A stretch of DNA of 64,000 bases from Ptychodera flava (taxonomy: Eukaryota > Hemichordata > Enteropneusta > Ptychoderidae): positions 18,613,166 to 18,677,165 of the forward strand of contig NC_091931.1 of assembly GCF_041260155.1 (NCBI RefSeq), given 5' to 3'. Each line of letters begins with the position of its first letter. The stretch's first letter is position 1. The position numbers and the translations under genes are program-made. Below, one piece after another: positions 1 through 11,737 of the stretch. Under the pieces are notes generated by a model that was not told where the DNA came from, made no database searches, and was given only the letters and a program-made list of their open reading frames with translations.

Positions 1-808
1 CAACTTCGTATTCGAAGATCCTTCTCCCTCTGCCGCTGGTATACGTCAAGAACAATTGATCACCCCGGTCATCACTGGCCTTATTCAAATTATTCCTGAT
101 CGAGTTCCACTTTGCGTTGATTTCTCTTGGCTGAAGGGAAAATACTTCCCGGTCGTCAGCTATTTCAGCATCGCTGTAATTTACCCCAACCCGTCCGTTG
201 GCAAAATCGTCAAGGATAACAATCTTGCCACGTGCTTCTCCAAGATTCGGTATTGCATTGGTTGTCCAGAAGTACTCGGAATTATATCCACTGATATACT
301 CTCTAAATGTTTCTTCCATACTTCTGGTGTTACTGGACTCTATGTGTTCCTTCTTAACACGCATGAGAACAACCTCACGTGGATGAAGTCTTAGGAAGTG
401 AGTGACTTTTCGGAGAACAGCATTTAAACTTAAGTGTTGGAAATACACGCCCTTGTGAATTGAAAGAACGTCACGAAAATGTCTGCAGCCTATGTCGAGG
501 AAACGTATTCCGGCCTCTAGTTGGGTGCCCAGTGTCCACGATTGGCATTGAGCAAAGTGCCCGCCATACCCGTTATAAGTCATAGTATTGTGAGTGCCAG
601 GAATGGAAAGGCTCGCCAGAGATATGTCGTCATTCAAGTTTGACATCCAGTCTGGATAACTGATTCCAGCAATCTTTCCTGTATTGTAGTCTGGTCTCAG
701 GACAGCAGCATTAGCGCCGCCCTCGTTGCATACTATAACTAGGTATATCATATTCATCAATACAGTGTGTTTTGCTGTCATCTTTCCGAAGGAGTTTCTG
801 GTCCACAT
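1..808 (-). CDS. PI-PLC X-domain protein, copy 1 (3' end beyond the window)
   Basis: This is the most diverged member of the array. Translated from the ATG whose A is at 808, it is open to the window edge, about 269 residues, with no stop. The N-terminus is a signal peptide (hydrophobic VLMNMIYLVIVC, probable cleavage near GGANA). The X-domain motifs follow in order: SIPGTHNTM, AQCQSW, GIRFLDIGCRHF, LSIHKGVYFQH, VVLMRVKKEH, GEARGKIVILDDF and LFLTYTSG. Aligned by eye with Bacillus cereus PI-PLC, His32 is kept. Asp33 is Asn, Arg69 is Gly (LDIGCR, where all other copies have LDIRCR), His82 is Lys, and the Tyr200 position is Arg (DDREV, where the others have DDWEV). The open frame argues against a decayed gene, but classical PI cleavage is unlikely. 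The two family cysteines (QCQSW and GCR) are kept, so the fold is probably intact. There is one extra residue before RSM compared with the other copies. Confidence 0.85.
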   Translation of the reverse strand, partial: MWTRNSFGKMTAKHTVLMNMIYLVIVCNEGGANAAVLRPDYNTGKIAGISYPDWMSNLNDDISLASLSIPGTHNTMTYNGYGGHFAQCQSWTLGTQLEAGIRFLDIGCRHFRDVLSIHKGVYFQHLSLNAVLRKVTHFLRLHPREVVLMRVKKEHIESSNTRSMEETFREYISGYNSEYFWTTNAIPNLGEARGKIVILDDFANGRVGVNYSDAEIADDREVFSLQPREINAKWNSIRNNLNKASDDRGDQLFLTYTSGRGRRIFEYEV

Positions 809-859
809 GATCGTTGTGACACCAACAGTATTTTGAGTAACGTCCGTCACAGTCCTACA

Positions 860-867
860 AATTTATC
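860..867 (-). promoter_or_regulatory. Degenerate TATA box of copy 1
   Basis: GATAAATT lies exactly where the other copies have TATATATT or TATAAATT, 59 bp upstream of the ATG at 808. The first base of the box is changed to G, so this promoter may be weaker. Confidence 0.5.
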
Positions 868-1750
868 CCAGCTCTTCTTCTTCGAGAGAGGTATTTTACT
901 TTATTTAACAATTTAACATGGAGTATGATGCACAAAAGCCATGGGCACTATATTATTTCTTGCTGGATTTTCCAACAGCGAATCACAATTAAAGTCATTT
1001 GTTTATGACTTCGTGGTAAACACAAAACTATTACGCTGTCAAATTCTACTAAAGCTCTCGTAAACCGTATTTCTACCCACGCACAAATGAACCTACGGAC
1101 CAAGATACAGTTTGGGCAAGTTAAAGTTCACGAGTGCTAGTGTTTCTATCACAAACAAATGACCTTGAGTGCAAGTGAAGTATCGGAAAAGTGATTTGTC
1201 TCATGAACTACTGCAGTTCTTCATCGGCAGGCGTGAAGTTTGATTTGTCGACGGTTTCTGTGATTCTCGGTTTAAGCTATTATCCATGATTGTACAGGGG
1301 CAGCTGAAAATATTTTAATTGATAACGTATTTGTGTATGGACAAATTCGTTTCTGTATGAGTGGCCACTTTACCCATGGGCAGATACTTGTTCGGTGAGC
1401 TACTTGTATCAGATTGCTGATGGGAAGAGGAAAACATGTAGTGAAGAGAGCTAAGCTGATACTTTTAAAATAGGGGTAGGGCAGGCGGTGACATTTCTTG
1501 GTGGAGAGTGAGTTGAGGAGAAATATTGGAGGGAGGGACATTTTTCAAATTGCAACGGGAGGACTAGTACGAAACACGTGTTATTTTCCGCTTCATTTTT
1601 AATTTTGCTAAAATATATTTGAATTGCATACTTACAGGTTGAAACACGTACGGTTATAATTGCTCAAAATGACCTAGTGAGTTTTCCACCACACTGACGA
1701 AAGCAAAAGTCAAGCATTCAGGTCAGCCCAATCGCCATTGTCAGTGTTCC
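868..1750. repeat. Upstream block of copy 1, duplicated at 3958-4730
   Basis: From about 900 the block is a diverged direct repeat of 3958-4730. Shared landmarks include the stretches around TTTCTACCCAC, AGTGATTTGTCTC and TTGTACAGGGGCAGCT, in the same order and orientation. No gene is seen in it. Confidence 0.6.
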
Positions 1751-1874
1751 ACAAGTTCCGGCTTTTGGTATGCTTTTTTCCCAAGTGGTTTCCGTGTATC
1801 TGCGATGTCTGCTGTTCAGCTCTCTCCGGATACTTTGTTCATAATTTCATACTGTTTTATTCGTTACTATGTTT

Positions 1875-2066
1875 CATCCCCACAGATATACCCGTTTTAT
1901 AAAGCATGGTCTTGTTTTTTCCCTGCTCAATTGTATATCGGACCAGTCTGTGGTTTTTCGTGCACAGATATACATCCCCACAGATATAAACGTATTTATA
2001 AACGATGGCCTTGTTTTTTCCCCTGCTAAGTTGTATATCGGACCAGTCTAAAGTTTTTCGTGCACA
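1875..2066. repeat. Imperfect tandem duplication, 98-bp period
   Basis: Two adjacent copies (1875-1972 and 1973-about 2066) both begin CATCCCCACAGATATA, both contain GTATATCGGACCAGTCT, and end GTTTTTCGTGCACA. The short open frames across them are not gene-like. Confidence 0.8.
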
Positions 2067-2871
2067 TCAGCTGCAGGTTACACGTACACGCCAAATGTGG
2101 CTTGCGAAGCAAGATCACAAAGATTATACCACAGCTTACCGGCCAGACTACAAACAACCCTTCTAGGGACAAAGTCGACCATTTTTCATGAACTTATATT
2201 GTTTGACATGTTAAAAGATCTGAATGAATGGGTGACCATGCATATATTCGACCCTGGTTTTAAGACATGATAAATGAATAAATGGCATTACCATTTCTTT
2301 TGATGAACACCTGATGAAAACCTGACTCGCGTGCGGCAGTACGCTGAGACCGAGTACTCAGCACACTACAGGATACCATGTGTCTGCGCGTAGCAAGTAT
2401 TTTTTCTATATCTAACCGTCCATACAAGCATGAAGCTAACCTGCAACTCATACAACTTCTAAAATAAGAGAGCAACATAATAGTAAATTTGCACCAGCTA
2501 TAAATAGGGAATAGTGAAATACGATGCTTTAAGTTGTAGCTTGTACAGAAAATCGATCACAAATGGTGACTTTTTTGTGGTTCCATTGTAAATTTAGCCG
2601 TAGTCGTCAATTTCAATCACATCAAATTGCTTCACAATCTGTCTTGCAACCAATTATTCACCAACTGTCATAACTAAAATGTACCACAAAAGGAGTTTTC
2701 TTTGTGCATAGTTTCATAGCTACGCGAAGTTCAAATTTCAAGTGTGCGGGACAAGATAGTATTTTGACTTTTACAGACCTAACAATAAACAAATAGGTAT
2801 ATTTAGTGCACCCAGCCTGATATGTGTATTTTCGTGCTCAAAGAAATTGTAGATTTTTATAAAGGCATAAC
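2067..2871. other. Intergenic, nothing recognised
   Basis: AT-rich sequence without a convincing open frame or repeat structure. The 72-codon minus-strand frame at 2260-2478 has no recognisable motif. Confidence 0.5.
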
Positions 2872-3955
2872 TCGCCAGTGTATCTGTGTTTCATGGACGC
2901 AACGAAAGCTTTTGACAGGGTAAACCACTGGACTTTGTTTAGAAAATTGATCAACAGTAAGGTACCTCTTTTCATTATTCGTATTTTACAATACTGGTAC
3001 AGTAACCAATGTTTTTTTGTTCGCTGGGCATCTGCAGTTTCTAACTCTTTTGGGGTAACTAACGGTGTTCGTCAAGGTAGTATCCTTTCGCCCAAGCTGT
3101 TTGCCATGTATGTAGATGGTTTAAGTAGTAAGCTTAATCAGCCGGTGTGGGTTGTCACCTGGCAAATACCATTGTTAACCATTTGTTCTATGCCGATGAT
3201 TAGTCTTGATTTGTCCGTCGGTTAAAGCATTACAGAAACTAAGTAACGTTTGTGAACATTATGGGAATCAGCACGACATTATCTTTCATACTGCAAAGAC
3301 AGAATGTATGGCAATTTCCCAAAGTCCTGGAAAGCTCACAGTATGAGAATACCCTGTGTACTACTGTATGGTAAACCTCTTAAGTTTGTGTGTACAAAAA
3401 AGTATCTTGGCTATATTATGTCTTCTTCAGGTACAGATGATGCTGATGTGCAACGGCAGCTGCGGTGTTTTTATGCTAGAGCTAATTTTATTTTACGTAA
3501 TTTTGGCAATTGCTCACATAAAGTGAAGTGTACTCTTTACAAGAGTTTTTTATATAGCGTTTATTGTCTTAATGTTTGGTGTAATTACAGTGTCAAACAA
3601 ATGTCTTCACTGAAAGTAGCCTACAATAATGCATTGAGATTGATATTTAATCTGAAGCGTGATACAAGTATAAGTTTAAACTTTGTTAGCAGAAATATTC
3701 TGAATTTTACCTCGCTTCACCGTAATTGTTGTTTGCATTTTGTGAACGGTTGTGGAAAAGCGAAAACCCTGTTATTCGCAGCTGTGTTAATTCCGACTCT
3801 TATTTTCAGTCCAGTTTCTGGAAACATTGTAAGAGTATTCTTTATTAAGTTTTTTCTAGCTTTATTTTATAGATGTAATGTTGTATTTTTTGTACATTTT
3901 ACTGTATGGGTTTATGGCCTGAATAAAGAATAATAATATAATAACTACATCACTA
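2872..3955 (+). mobile_element. 5'-truncated LINE (CR1/Jockey-superfamily-like reverse transcriptase)
   Basis: Non-LTR reverse transcriptase motifs appear in order: SPVYLCFMDATKAFDRVNH (from about 2873), FVRWASAVSNSFGVTNGVRQGSILSP (about 3019-3100), and the catalytic FYADD at 3186-3200. FYADD lies in a different frame from the preceding block, so there is a frameshift between roughly 3140 and 3185. A second open stretch (3304-3933) carries the RT C-terminus, with YLGYIMSSSG and VKCTLYKSFLYSVYC. The 3' end is typical of these LINEs: GGCCTGAATAAAGA followed by an ATAATAAT tail. The 5' part (endonuclease) is absent, so this is a dead-on-arrival copy. The clade is not resolved by eye. Confidence 0.85.
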
Positions 3956-3957
3956 CT

Positions 3958-4730
3958 TGGTGAACTTCCCCATAGCGAAGTGCCATCAGGTCATCTGTTT
4001 ATGACGGTGTGCGAAACAAATATACTATTATGTAGTCAAACTTCCATGTCTAAAAAAAACGTGTCACATTTGGACGCACGGTTTCGATCAACAGACTCAT
4101 AAACTGTATTTCTACCCACATAAAAATGTGCTTTATGACGTGGCAGATTTAGGTACGCTACGGAAAAGATATCGTTCACGAGTACAACGGGTGGCCCCTT
4201 GTGGAGTGAAGTTTCGGGAAAGCGATTTGTCTCTTGAACTACAGTGCTACTTCACTGACTCGTGTGAAATTCGATGTTTCAATAGTTTCTGTCATTCTCA
4301 GTCAAGCTATCGTACACAATTGTACAGGGGCAGCTAATTAAGCTCTTTATTGACAATGTCTCGGCAGGTTGACAAATTTGTTTCCATGTAAGTGGGCATG
4401 GAACAGGTATGTGGGCACTTTTGTCGTTGCGGGCGGAGAAATTTAATTCTCTTGTTAACTGGGGCAATAGAAAAAGACCGAAGTGAGGGACTCAGTGTAC
4501 TATTCCTCTGTTTTTGGCAGTTTGCAGATGGGGAGAGAAAATAAAGCGGAAAAGTAGCCGGAGATGAAACTTAACTTTCCTGGGGAAGAGTTTTCTAATT
4601 TAAAATACGTAAGAATAGCATCTTTCGTGTGAAACACTTACAGTAACAATTTCGGAAAAATCGAGTGGTTACTTACCCCAACAGCGAATGGTTGTGGAAC
4701 AGCGTAGCATCCGGCCATTGTGACATTGTC
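3958..4730. repeat. Second copy of the copy-1 upstream block, no gene attached
   Basis: Diverged direct repeat of about 900-1750. On the side where a PI-PLC gene would be expected, the repeat abuts the LINE 3' tail at about 3955. It looks like the remnant of a unit that lost its gene. Confidence 0.55.
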
Positions 4731-6350
4731 GAGTGTAAATAATCATGTGATGGAGCGTTGAATGGTCCTTTTCAAATGCTATTCAATGCTGCATCACGCA
4801 TTGAAACTTCGCAAAACGCAAACTGGAAGTCTGGTATGAATAGGAGGGAAGAAAACTAAAAAACATTTTCCCGAGTGCCAGTGCAGCACGCCACAATCAC
4901 AATCAAAGCCTCAACGGCCCAACATGGAGAGTAGGTCATAATTGTAAGGACGCTCAAAATATCTCCAGTATAATAGCAATAACATTCACATTTTTGATTA
5001 TCATGTTTCCATTAAAATTGAATAACTATAAACCTTATTTTACGTTCTAGTTTTTGCATTAGACGCTCAAGAACATAAGAAAATCTTATTTTGTGGAATT
5101 TCGAAACAACTACCAAAATTAGTCTCTCTTTATATAAACTCGCCGGATAAGCTTGACCTTAGAAGAATCCCGTTATTTTGTAAATACAAAACAACAGGTT
5201 CAGATACTAAATGTTTTTCATCATTTAAAAAAAAATATTATTGATTTGCCAAAGGAATTGAAATTCTTCCAATGTACATTACCATATTTTCACCGAATTC
5301 TGATTCTGGTTTTGATTGCAGTAATACCGGTTACGTAGGTGATTATATTTTGCCACCCCACCGGTACTGATGTAAATAAGAAATTGAAATTAGCAACACT
5401 TTGTACTCCAAAATTATCGGCGTTCAGAAGAAGTTTCATAGGAGATCTTATGGAAGTGAATGTTATAATATAAAACTCTTTGTCTGTGAAGGTTGCACTA
5501 CATTAATCCTTCATTGTTAAACAAATTCCATATTTATTTTTTGGGTATATTTTTAGTACATTGGCTTTGTCAATTCGTCTATTAAGTCGTTGTCCAGGAT
5601 GTGGTGAAAGTTCAAGAAGCAAACGAAGCCATTACTTCTTTGTTTTCACTATTTACTCTGATTTTGATTGCAATGTATTTTGCCGTATCGGCAATTTAGG
5701 GGTAAAGATCTTTGATTCCAGGTTACCATTGCCCTGAGGCTCTGTAGGCTTTAAGGCTTTAAAAAGTCAATTTTAAGAATAGAAATTCCTATCTTCAAAA
5801 CGTTTATTTATGTAACGACTATGTCAGTGCTGTTACAAGTGACAACGGAAGGTAATGAAGGCGAAAGTCTCCACGCTTACAATTAACGCGTATTAATGGG
5901 CAAAGACGAAAGGAAAGCCAAAATTGCCAGGGGAGGCACATCTAAGCAAATTAATTGTTTTTTTCTATCTGAAACCCATTAATAAACGTTAACACTTTAT
6001 CCCTTTTAAACTTTATTAAAATACTGATAATTCAAAAAAACCTACATTTTTACGAAAATTTGTGTGTGACAAACCGTTGTGTCCTGGAATATGGATAAAA
6101 CAGTAAAATAAACAGACTCACGATGAACACGTTGTCCAACATTGTGTGCGTCATATTCAGGCCCGTCCACTTGGTTTTGTTTTCGTGTGTATAAGTCAGG
6201 AGGGAATGAAACACCAAGATATTATGGGGTCGACCACCCCTCTAAAAATGCAAAAATCCATGAAGTAAGTACTATGGTGATAGTGCTCTGTTCGTTGCAG
6301 TATTGAGTGCTGCCATAGGCTGATGTTTTCCCCTGCACATTTTTGGGTAA
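4731..6350. other. Intergenic, nothing recognised
   Basis: AT-rich DNA with no coding signal or clear repeat boundary. The open frame 5153-5338 is only 61 codons and shows no motif. Confidence 0.5.
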
Positions 6351-6820
6351 ATGCTTCGCTTTAAAGAGAACATATTTCAGAGAGACAAAAATAATTCAGA
6401 TGTCTTACATCTCGGTAGAAGACTGAATAATGAATACAAATTATTATTTGTCTCGTGTTTAGCAAATACTCGTTACTATATCTGTTTAATATTACACACG
6501 TTCTGTGGCTGGAAGACAGTTTTCATGTTATGTTCATTAGAGTGTCGACAATTCCTTGTGTATACGCTTGCTTGACAAAGATCACTGTCGATCTTACAGT
6601 TACCTGTACGCACTTAGTTTACGTAGTATGATCGCCGTGTGTTTTTGACGAGACTTCAGAAAGGCGTTTCCCATGATCAAGTGTTCATAAGCGCTTTGAA
6701 GATAAGCAACGATCTGAATGTTTGTGCCTTCCGTGGATGGCGATGTTAAGAGACGAAAACTGCACAAGAAGCTGTCGACGTTCAGTATATTTACAAAAAA
6801 TCAAACGATCTGCTATCGAT
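6351..6820. repeat. 3' flank of copy 2, shared with copies 3 and 4
   Basis: The sequence just beyond the stop codon matches the equivalent flanks of copy 3 (about 15210-15496) and copy 4 (about 20100-20385), including CTGAATGTTTGTG, the GATGGC stretch and TCAAACGATCTGCT. Copies 5-7 have a different 3' flank. Confidence 0.75.
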
Positions 6821-7783
6821 TTATATGATTTGATCCAGGGTTTTATTGTCGTGAGTTAGGAAGTTATTAGACAGAATAATCTCTTCGATAAGTGTTCCTC
6901 CCGGAAAATCCATCACTAGAGTCCCTAACTTCTTCTTACCAGAGTTGCTGTTGATAAATTCAAACAGTTTTGAGTTGATTCGATCGGCGACTGCGTATGC
7001 GAAGACCCTGTTGCTGCTACCACTGGTATACGTCAGAAACATTCGATTACTCCGGTCCTCACTCGCCTTATTCAAATTATTTCTCACCGATTCCCACTTT
7101 GCATCGAGTTTTTCTGGCAGTAGTGCAGGGACTTCCCAGTCGTCAGCTATTTCAGCATCGCTGTACTTTACTCCGACCCGTCCGTCAGCAAAATCGTCGA
7201 GGATAACGATCTTGCCACGTGCTTCTCTAAGATTTGGCATTGAATTGATTGTCCAGAAGAACTTTGAATCGAACATGCCAATTGCCTCTCTGAATAGCTC
7301 TTCCATACTTCTATTGCCATACTCTGTGTGTTCTTTTTTAACACGCATGAATACAGCTTCATGTGGATGATCTTCGAGGAAGGTTGTCACTGTTTCGAGA
7401 ACACCCATAATGGTAACGTGTTGATAATACAAGCCGTTATGAATGGTTAATACGTCGAAAAAATGCCTGCAACGTATGTCAAGGAAACGTATTCCGGCCT
7501 CCAATTGGGTTTCCAGTGTCCATGATTGGCATTGGGCTAGAGGTCCACCATATCCACCGAAGGTCATTGTATGGTGAGTACCAGGTATGGAAAGGTCCGC
7601 CAGGGACATGTCGTCATACAAGTTTGACATCCAGTCTGGATAACTGACCCCAGCATCCTTTCCAGTGTTGTAGTCTGGTCTTAATGGTGCACCATCGGCG
7701 ATGTCCATGTTTCGACCTATAACGAGGTGTATCAATACGATGTATTTGGCAACCATTATTTCGTTGGAGTCCCTGTTTCGCAT
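6821..7783 (-). CDS. Secreted bacterial-type PI-PLC X-domain protein, copy 2
   Basis: A 320-residue single exon. Residues 1-32 form a signal peptide (hydrophobic YIVLIHLVIG; an internal Met at 10 could also start it). The X domain fills the rest. Alignment with Bacillus cereus PI-PLC runs without gaps from residue 115 (HNG aligned with HHG) through K149. It gives His70 for His32, His71 in place of Asp33, Asp102 for Asp67, Arg104 for Arg69, Asn116 in place of catalytic His82, Lys149 for Lys115, Arg189 for Arg163, Asp214 for Asp198, Trp216 for Tyr200 and Asp292 for Asp274. The family cleaves PI or GPI anchors outside the cell without calcium; loss of the second His puts that activity in doubt here. 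Cys85 and Cys105 are kept in all copies and may pair. The copy is closest to copy 3. Confidence 0.93.
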   Translation of the reverse strand: MRNRDSNEIMVAKYIVLIHLVIGRNMDIADGAPLRPDYNTGKDAGVSYPDWMSNLYDDMSLADLSIPGTHHTMTFGGYGGPLAQCQSWTLETQLEAGIRFLDIRCRHFFDVLTIHNGLYYQHVTIMGVLETVTTFLEDHPHEAVFMRVKKEHTEYGNRSMEELFREAIGMFDSKFFWTINSMPNLREARGKIVILDDFADGRVGVKYSDAEIADDWEVPALLPEKLDAKWESVRNNLNKASEDRSNRMFLTYTSGSSNRVFAYAVADRINSKLFEFINSNSGKKKLGTLVMDFPGGTLIEEIILSNNFLTHDNKTLDQII

Positions 7784-7834
7784 GCTTGTTCTGTCGACGG
7801 CAATTTATTGAGTAATGTGAAGCAAAGTCTGACG

Positions 7835-7842
7835 AATATATA
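7835..7842 (-). promoter_or_regulatory. TATA box of copy 2
   Basis: TATATATT on the minus strand starts 59 bp upstream of the ATG. A TATA box usually starts transcription 25-30 bp downstream, which leaves a leader of about 30 nt and no room for an intron. The next 90 bp upstream (7843-7935) are also conserved among copies (CTGCATAGTTGTGTGTAAA, and further out a TCATGT and AGCGGAT block). Confidence 0.75.
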
Positions 7843-9117
7843 GGAGATCTGAGGCTCATCTGCATAGTTGTGTGTAAATAGAGAACTGAAACCCAAAGCA
7901 GTCATGTGTTTTCGTTGCTTAGCGGATTATCCCACGACCTTTACATTCGTATTTTACGACTTTCGTGATGTCGTTAATATACTGTGCAAACATTAGAATG
8001 GTGCTACAGCAGCTCCTGAATGACAGCGTCATTTGTTTGGAAAAAATGGTGGTACATTTGATTCTCTAGAGATTGTTTATTTTCTTGAATAAATCACGAA
8101 AAATAAACAGAGGACAGCAAACAAACAACATCACCAAAAGCTTGAATCTCCACTCAACAAAAAAGTAGTTTTGCGGCAGTGAAATTAGTTCAGATTGGTT
8201 TCAACTTTGTTTTAGAGTAACTAAATATAGGAAGAAGTTATGATTCTTTAATCATGTAATGCGAGCGCTGTTATATGTCGATAAGAAGCTTTCTTGAGGT
8301 AATACATCGAAAATATTTTTAAGCAATTTAAATCATGCATATGGATAATTTATAGAACACTTACAGACTCACTCAATTTTTTCGACTTGCTTGAAAAACG
8401 ATGTCGATAATTTCGGCAGTTTCGAAACTCTGATATCTAATCGCATGTCAAATTTCGAAGCTTCTTGAGTTATAACCTTAAAACTGCTTTTTAATTTTGA
8501 AATAATTAACATTTTGCAGTTTCAAAATTTACTTGTTTAAGATAATACCAAAATGGCCGTCCGAATGATCAATTAAGACTTCAAGTCGTTTCTGTTTGTA
8601 AACCAGTAAATTAACGCAATATGGGAGTTGTCAACATCATATTAATCAAATTAGGCCAATGTTTAAATATATAAGACCTCAGCGAGTGTGGAGCAAAAAT
8701 TGTATGACCTTGGTTTAAGGACTTTGTTTGTATACATTTTCAACAGTCCCTTAATTTCCCCTGGCAAAACTGGGGACTTTTAATTCATTTGTGAGGCATA
8801 TTTTTGGCTTTCGGACATTGCTATCACCGTCTCTTTATTACACCGTAACCGTGAGTAATATTTCATTCCCAAAAAGCCTAGCCGTGTCTGGCAAAATAAC
8901 CTGCTTTATCTCATCTATTTGTCACTCAACGACCTTTATGAAGCACTTCGTTGAGGTATTTTAACTGCGATCTTGAAGCCTTGGATAACAAAGGTCCGAT
9001 TTAAATTGCATTGACATACAATGAGCAAATATAGCGTCTGACAGAAACAGGTATTTATGACACGCGCTAAAGAGTTATAAGCTTAGTATGGCAGGGCGTT
9101 CTTTGTGGCTCAGGCTA
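7843..9117. repeat. Upstream block of copy 2, paralogous to 16519-17610
   Basis: Clearly homologous to the copy 3 upstream region (shared GAATGGTGCTAC, ATGCGAGCGCT, ATATAAGACCTCAG) and more distantly to the upstream blocks of copies 4-7. No gene is seen. Confidence 0.7.
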
Positions 9118-9466
9118 TATAGGTGGTTCACGCCTCGAAAGTGAAAGACCTATAGCTTTTGCTCAAACTTTTCTCAAGGAAATTTTAACCCACCCTCTTT
9201 CAAAATCAAGAATAAAAATCAGGGGTCACCTTGCAAATTTTGGTACTAGGGAAACAAATAACCCAAGATTTACCAATATTAAGATTCAAAATAGCCGCCA
9301 TCCCTGTGTTAACTCTATGAATTTTTAATCGATTTTCGAAAAACTAAGCCGGTGAAAACTTTTTTTACATCATGAGCTTCGAAATGAACCCCCACAAGTG
9401 GTATATCAGAAAAGCATTATAATTTGAGAGTCTAAACGTGTGTCCCCGAGGCGCATTCTACCCTAA
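9118..9466 (+). mobile_element. MITE-1 copy a (degenerate)
   Basis: Same family as 11738-12080. The left end AGGTGGTTCACGCCTCG is degenerate and the right end GAGGCGCATTCTACCCTAA well preserved. The interior matches throughout (CTTTTCTCAAGGAA, GGGGTCACC, CGATTTTCGAAAAACTAAG). The paralogous block near 28530-28545 lacks it. Confidence 0.7.
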
Positions 9467-11737
9467 TTTTAACTAAATGACTGGTCACCATAAAGGTTGA
9501 CCTAATCACATGAAACTGCTCTAGCCGTTTATATGTGTTAAGAGAATGTTTTGTGTATAACAGATTAACACTCACTAATGATTTCAATAGTTTGATCAAA
9601 CCATGATAGTGAAACCGTATAGAAAAGCAGGAAGATAATGATGTAGATGACAGTGACGCTCTTGTCAATAGTGTAGAATGTTATGGATGTCATGACAACA
9701 GTCTACAAGCAATAATTTGCAGTTTTCTGCAGCACTTGTGAATAAGGTTGTTAAATTGTCCTTTCTATATATCTACAATTGACGACAGAGTAACTTTCAG
9801 TTGGACGGTAGGGATACATTGACTAGCATGAGGCATTAACTCAACATGAAGTTCTCTCAGAACCTCAGTTATTGAAAACGTTTTCTCATCAAAGAATAAT
9901 GATATTTGTGAGCTTCGCAGTGACAGGTCAAAGGCGAAAAAGTGACATATTGTTGTACCACAATATACAACCAGTACAGCGAATATGAGTTATTCACGTG
10001 AGATTCCAGTAATTTTTTAAATTTTGTTTATCAATTAATTGTTTCGACTACACTTAATGGCTATTTTACCTACTGTAAATCGGTTAGTCGTTATGTCTTG
10101 TGTAGCATGTAGCTAGTCTTTTAATGTTTTACAATCATACACTAAAGTAAGAAGAGCATTATCTCAAGTAAACGTTTCTAGGGTCTATGGTCTGAACTAC
10201 TTGTGGCTGTATGTGACTCTACGATATAGTATTTTCTATTCCAGTATAACCCTTTGGAAAGTATATATAATATATAATTTATTATCTAGGGTCATGCTTG
10301 TCATCACATGCAAAAAAGCCGCCTTTTCCAGTTTTCAAAGTATAAGAATGCAGCAATAAAATTGCTCCAAAGCTCGCCTCCTCTCTTTGACCATGCCTGA
10401 ACCAACAAGTTGGTCGCTTTTTCTCTCTGTTTGGTCAGTATATATTATACGTTTGTTAACGTACAGCTGCATATAATTTGTGTTTAGCCAGGCATCTGAC
10501 TGGTGATGCAAGGTAAAGCTTAGCAAGTCAAACAACGTCAAACAAAAGTCAAACAACTTATCACTTCTTGTTCTGCTGGAAATATCAATATTTGATTTAC
10601 TCCAAACATTAAAAGCCCAATAGATGTATCTTTTAGCATTTTTTTGTGATTTTACTTCCAAACTAAAACAAGTTCGTGGGACTGTACTCATTGAGGCGTG
10701 TTTATACGAGTATAATAAACTGTCCACGGGGACAGCATGTGAAATTTTGAGCAACGTTTATATTAAACGTTTGCCCAAACATAAAATGGCGCCCTCATGC
10801 AAATAAAGCAAAAACACTGTACGTCTTGCATATATTCATGGGAATCTTCATATAAACAACAGAATAGTCCAATATAATGCATAGTGCAGAATGTTTTCCA
10901 CTGGGACATCGTATGCTTTGTTTTCTTTGTAATATTACCGGCCTTTAAAAATGGGGGGGGGGGGATCTTAGTAACGGTTCAAATTTAAATTTACTTGTCC
11001 AATCTTCAAGTAGTAAAAGACTATATCTTTTAAATTTGTAGAATTTAAAGAAAACCAGAGAAAATAGAAAGCCTTTTTCAGGTCAACAAATTTCAAGAGT
11101 TACAGCTTCAGGGGCTTTAACGGAGTCCGAGCAGATTTTGATGTTCCGGCAAACTTTGAAGTAAAAAGTCTATATTCCATGGTGATTCAAGTAAAAAGTC
11201 CAGACAAATTAAAATTGTGAAGTGATAAGACGGGTAAAATTGACGCGCGCAAAATTCTAGGAAACACGTCGAAATTCAATAGCAACTTGACATGAAAGGA
11301 AACATGAAAGCAATCGAAATGGTCTGTAGGCACTCTACCAAAATTACGTTGGAAATGAATTATTGCGATAAACCGCGTCACGAAGATGTGTTATCAAATA
11401 TAGATGAAACAAAATTTTTAGAAATGAAGATTACTTTGAAAGGAAGTCATGCCCGTTGAAAGGTTATCAGATAGGAAAGGAAAATCATGTAAGTCCTCGT
11501 AGTGATGTAGCGACAAATTAAAGACATGCCGATATCTATGTAATTTGAGCCTTTTAGTTTGAGCCAAGCAGTTGTAATTTGGTAGCATGTTCACTCGCAT
11601 GTATGACGCATGTATCCGATTCACGTCCACACATTGATCTCTCACACTTACCAAGCTGTAAGCCAATTGTTGTAAAAGACAACAGATGGCTCGATCTGAT
11701 TAATTGGTCTACAGGTTCGATGTCCTTCTCGCATTAC
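9467..11737. repeat. Intergenic block, paralogous to about 28545-29930 and 46080-48030
   Basis: Shares ordered landmarks with the B-type blocks, including GGTCACCATAA, ACATGAAACTGCT and the flank CAGGTTCGATGTCCTTC at the right end. It contains an 11-base G run at about 10949. No convincing gene: the 139-codon frame at 10335-10754 lacks motifs and lies in noncoding paralogous DNA. Confidence 0.6.

Noticed and set aside
6945-7370. Plus-strand open frames antisense to the PI-PLC genes (also in the other copies)
   Set aside because: They recur because the sense gene is conserved; no start context, promoter or known motif supports them.
10335-10754. 139-codon minus-strand frame
   Set aside because: Lies in duplicated intergenic DNA, has no motif, and the frame is not kept in paralogous blocks.
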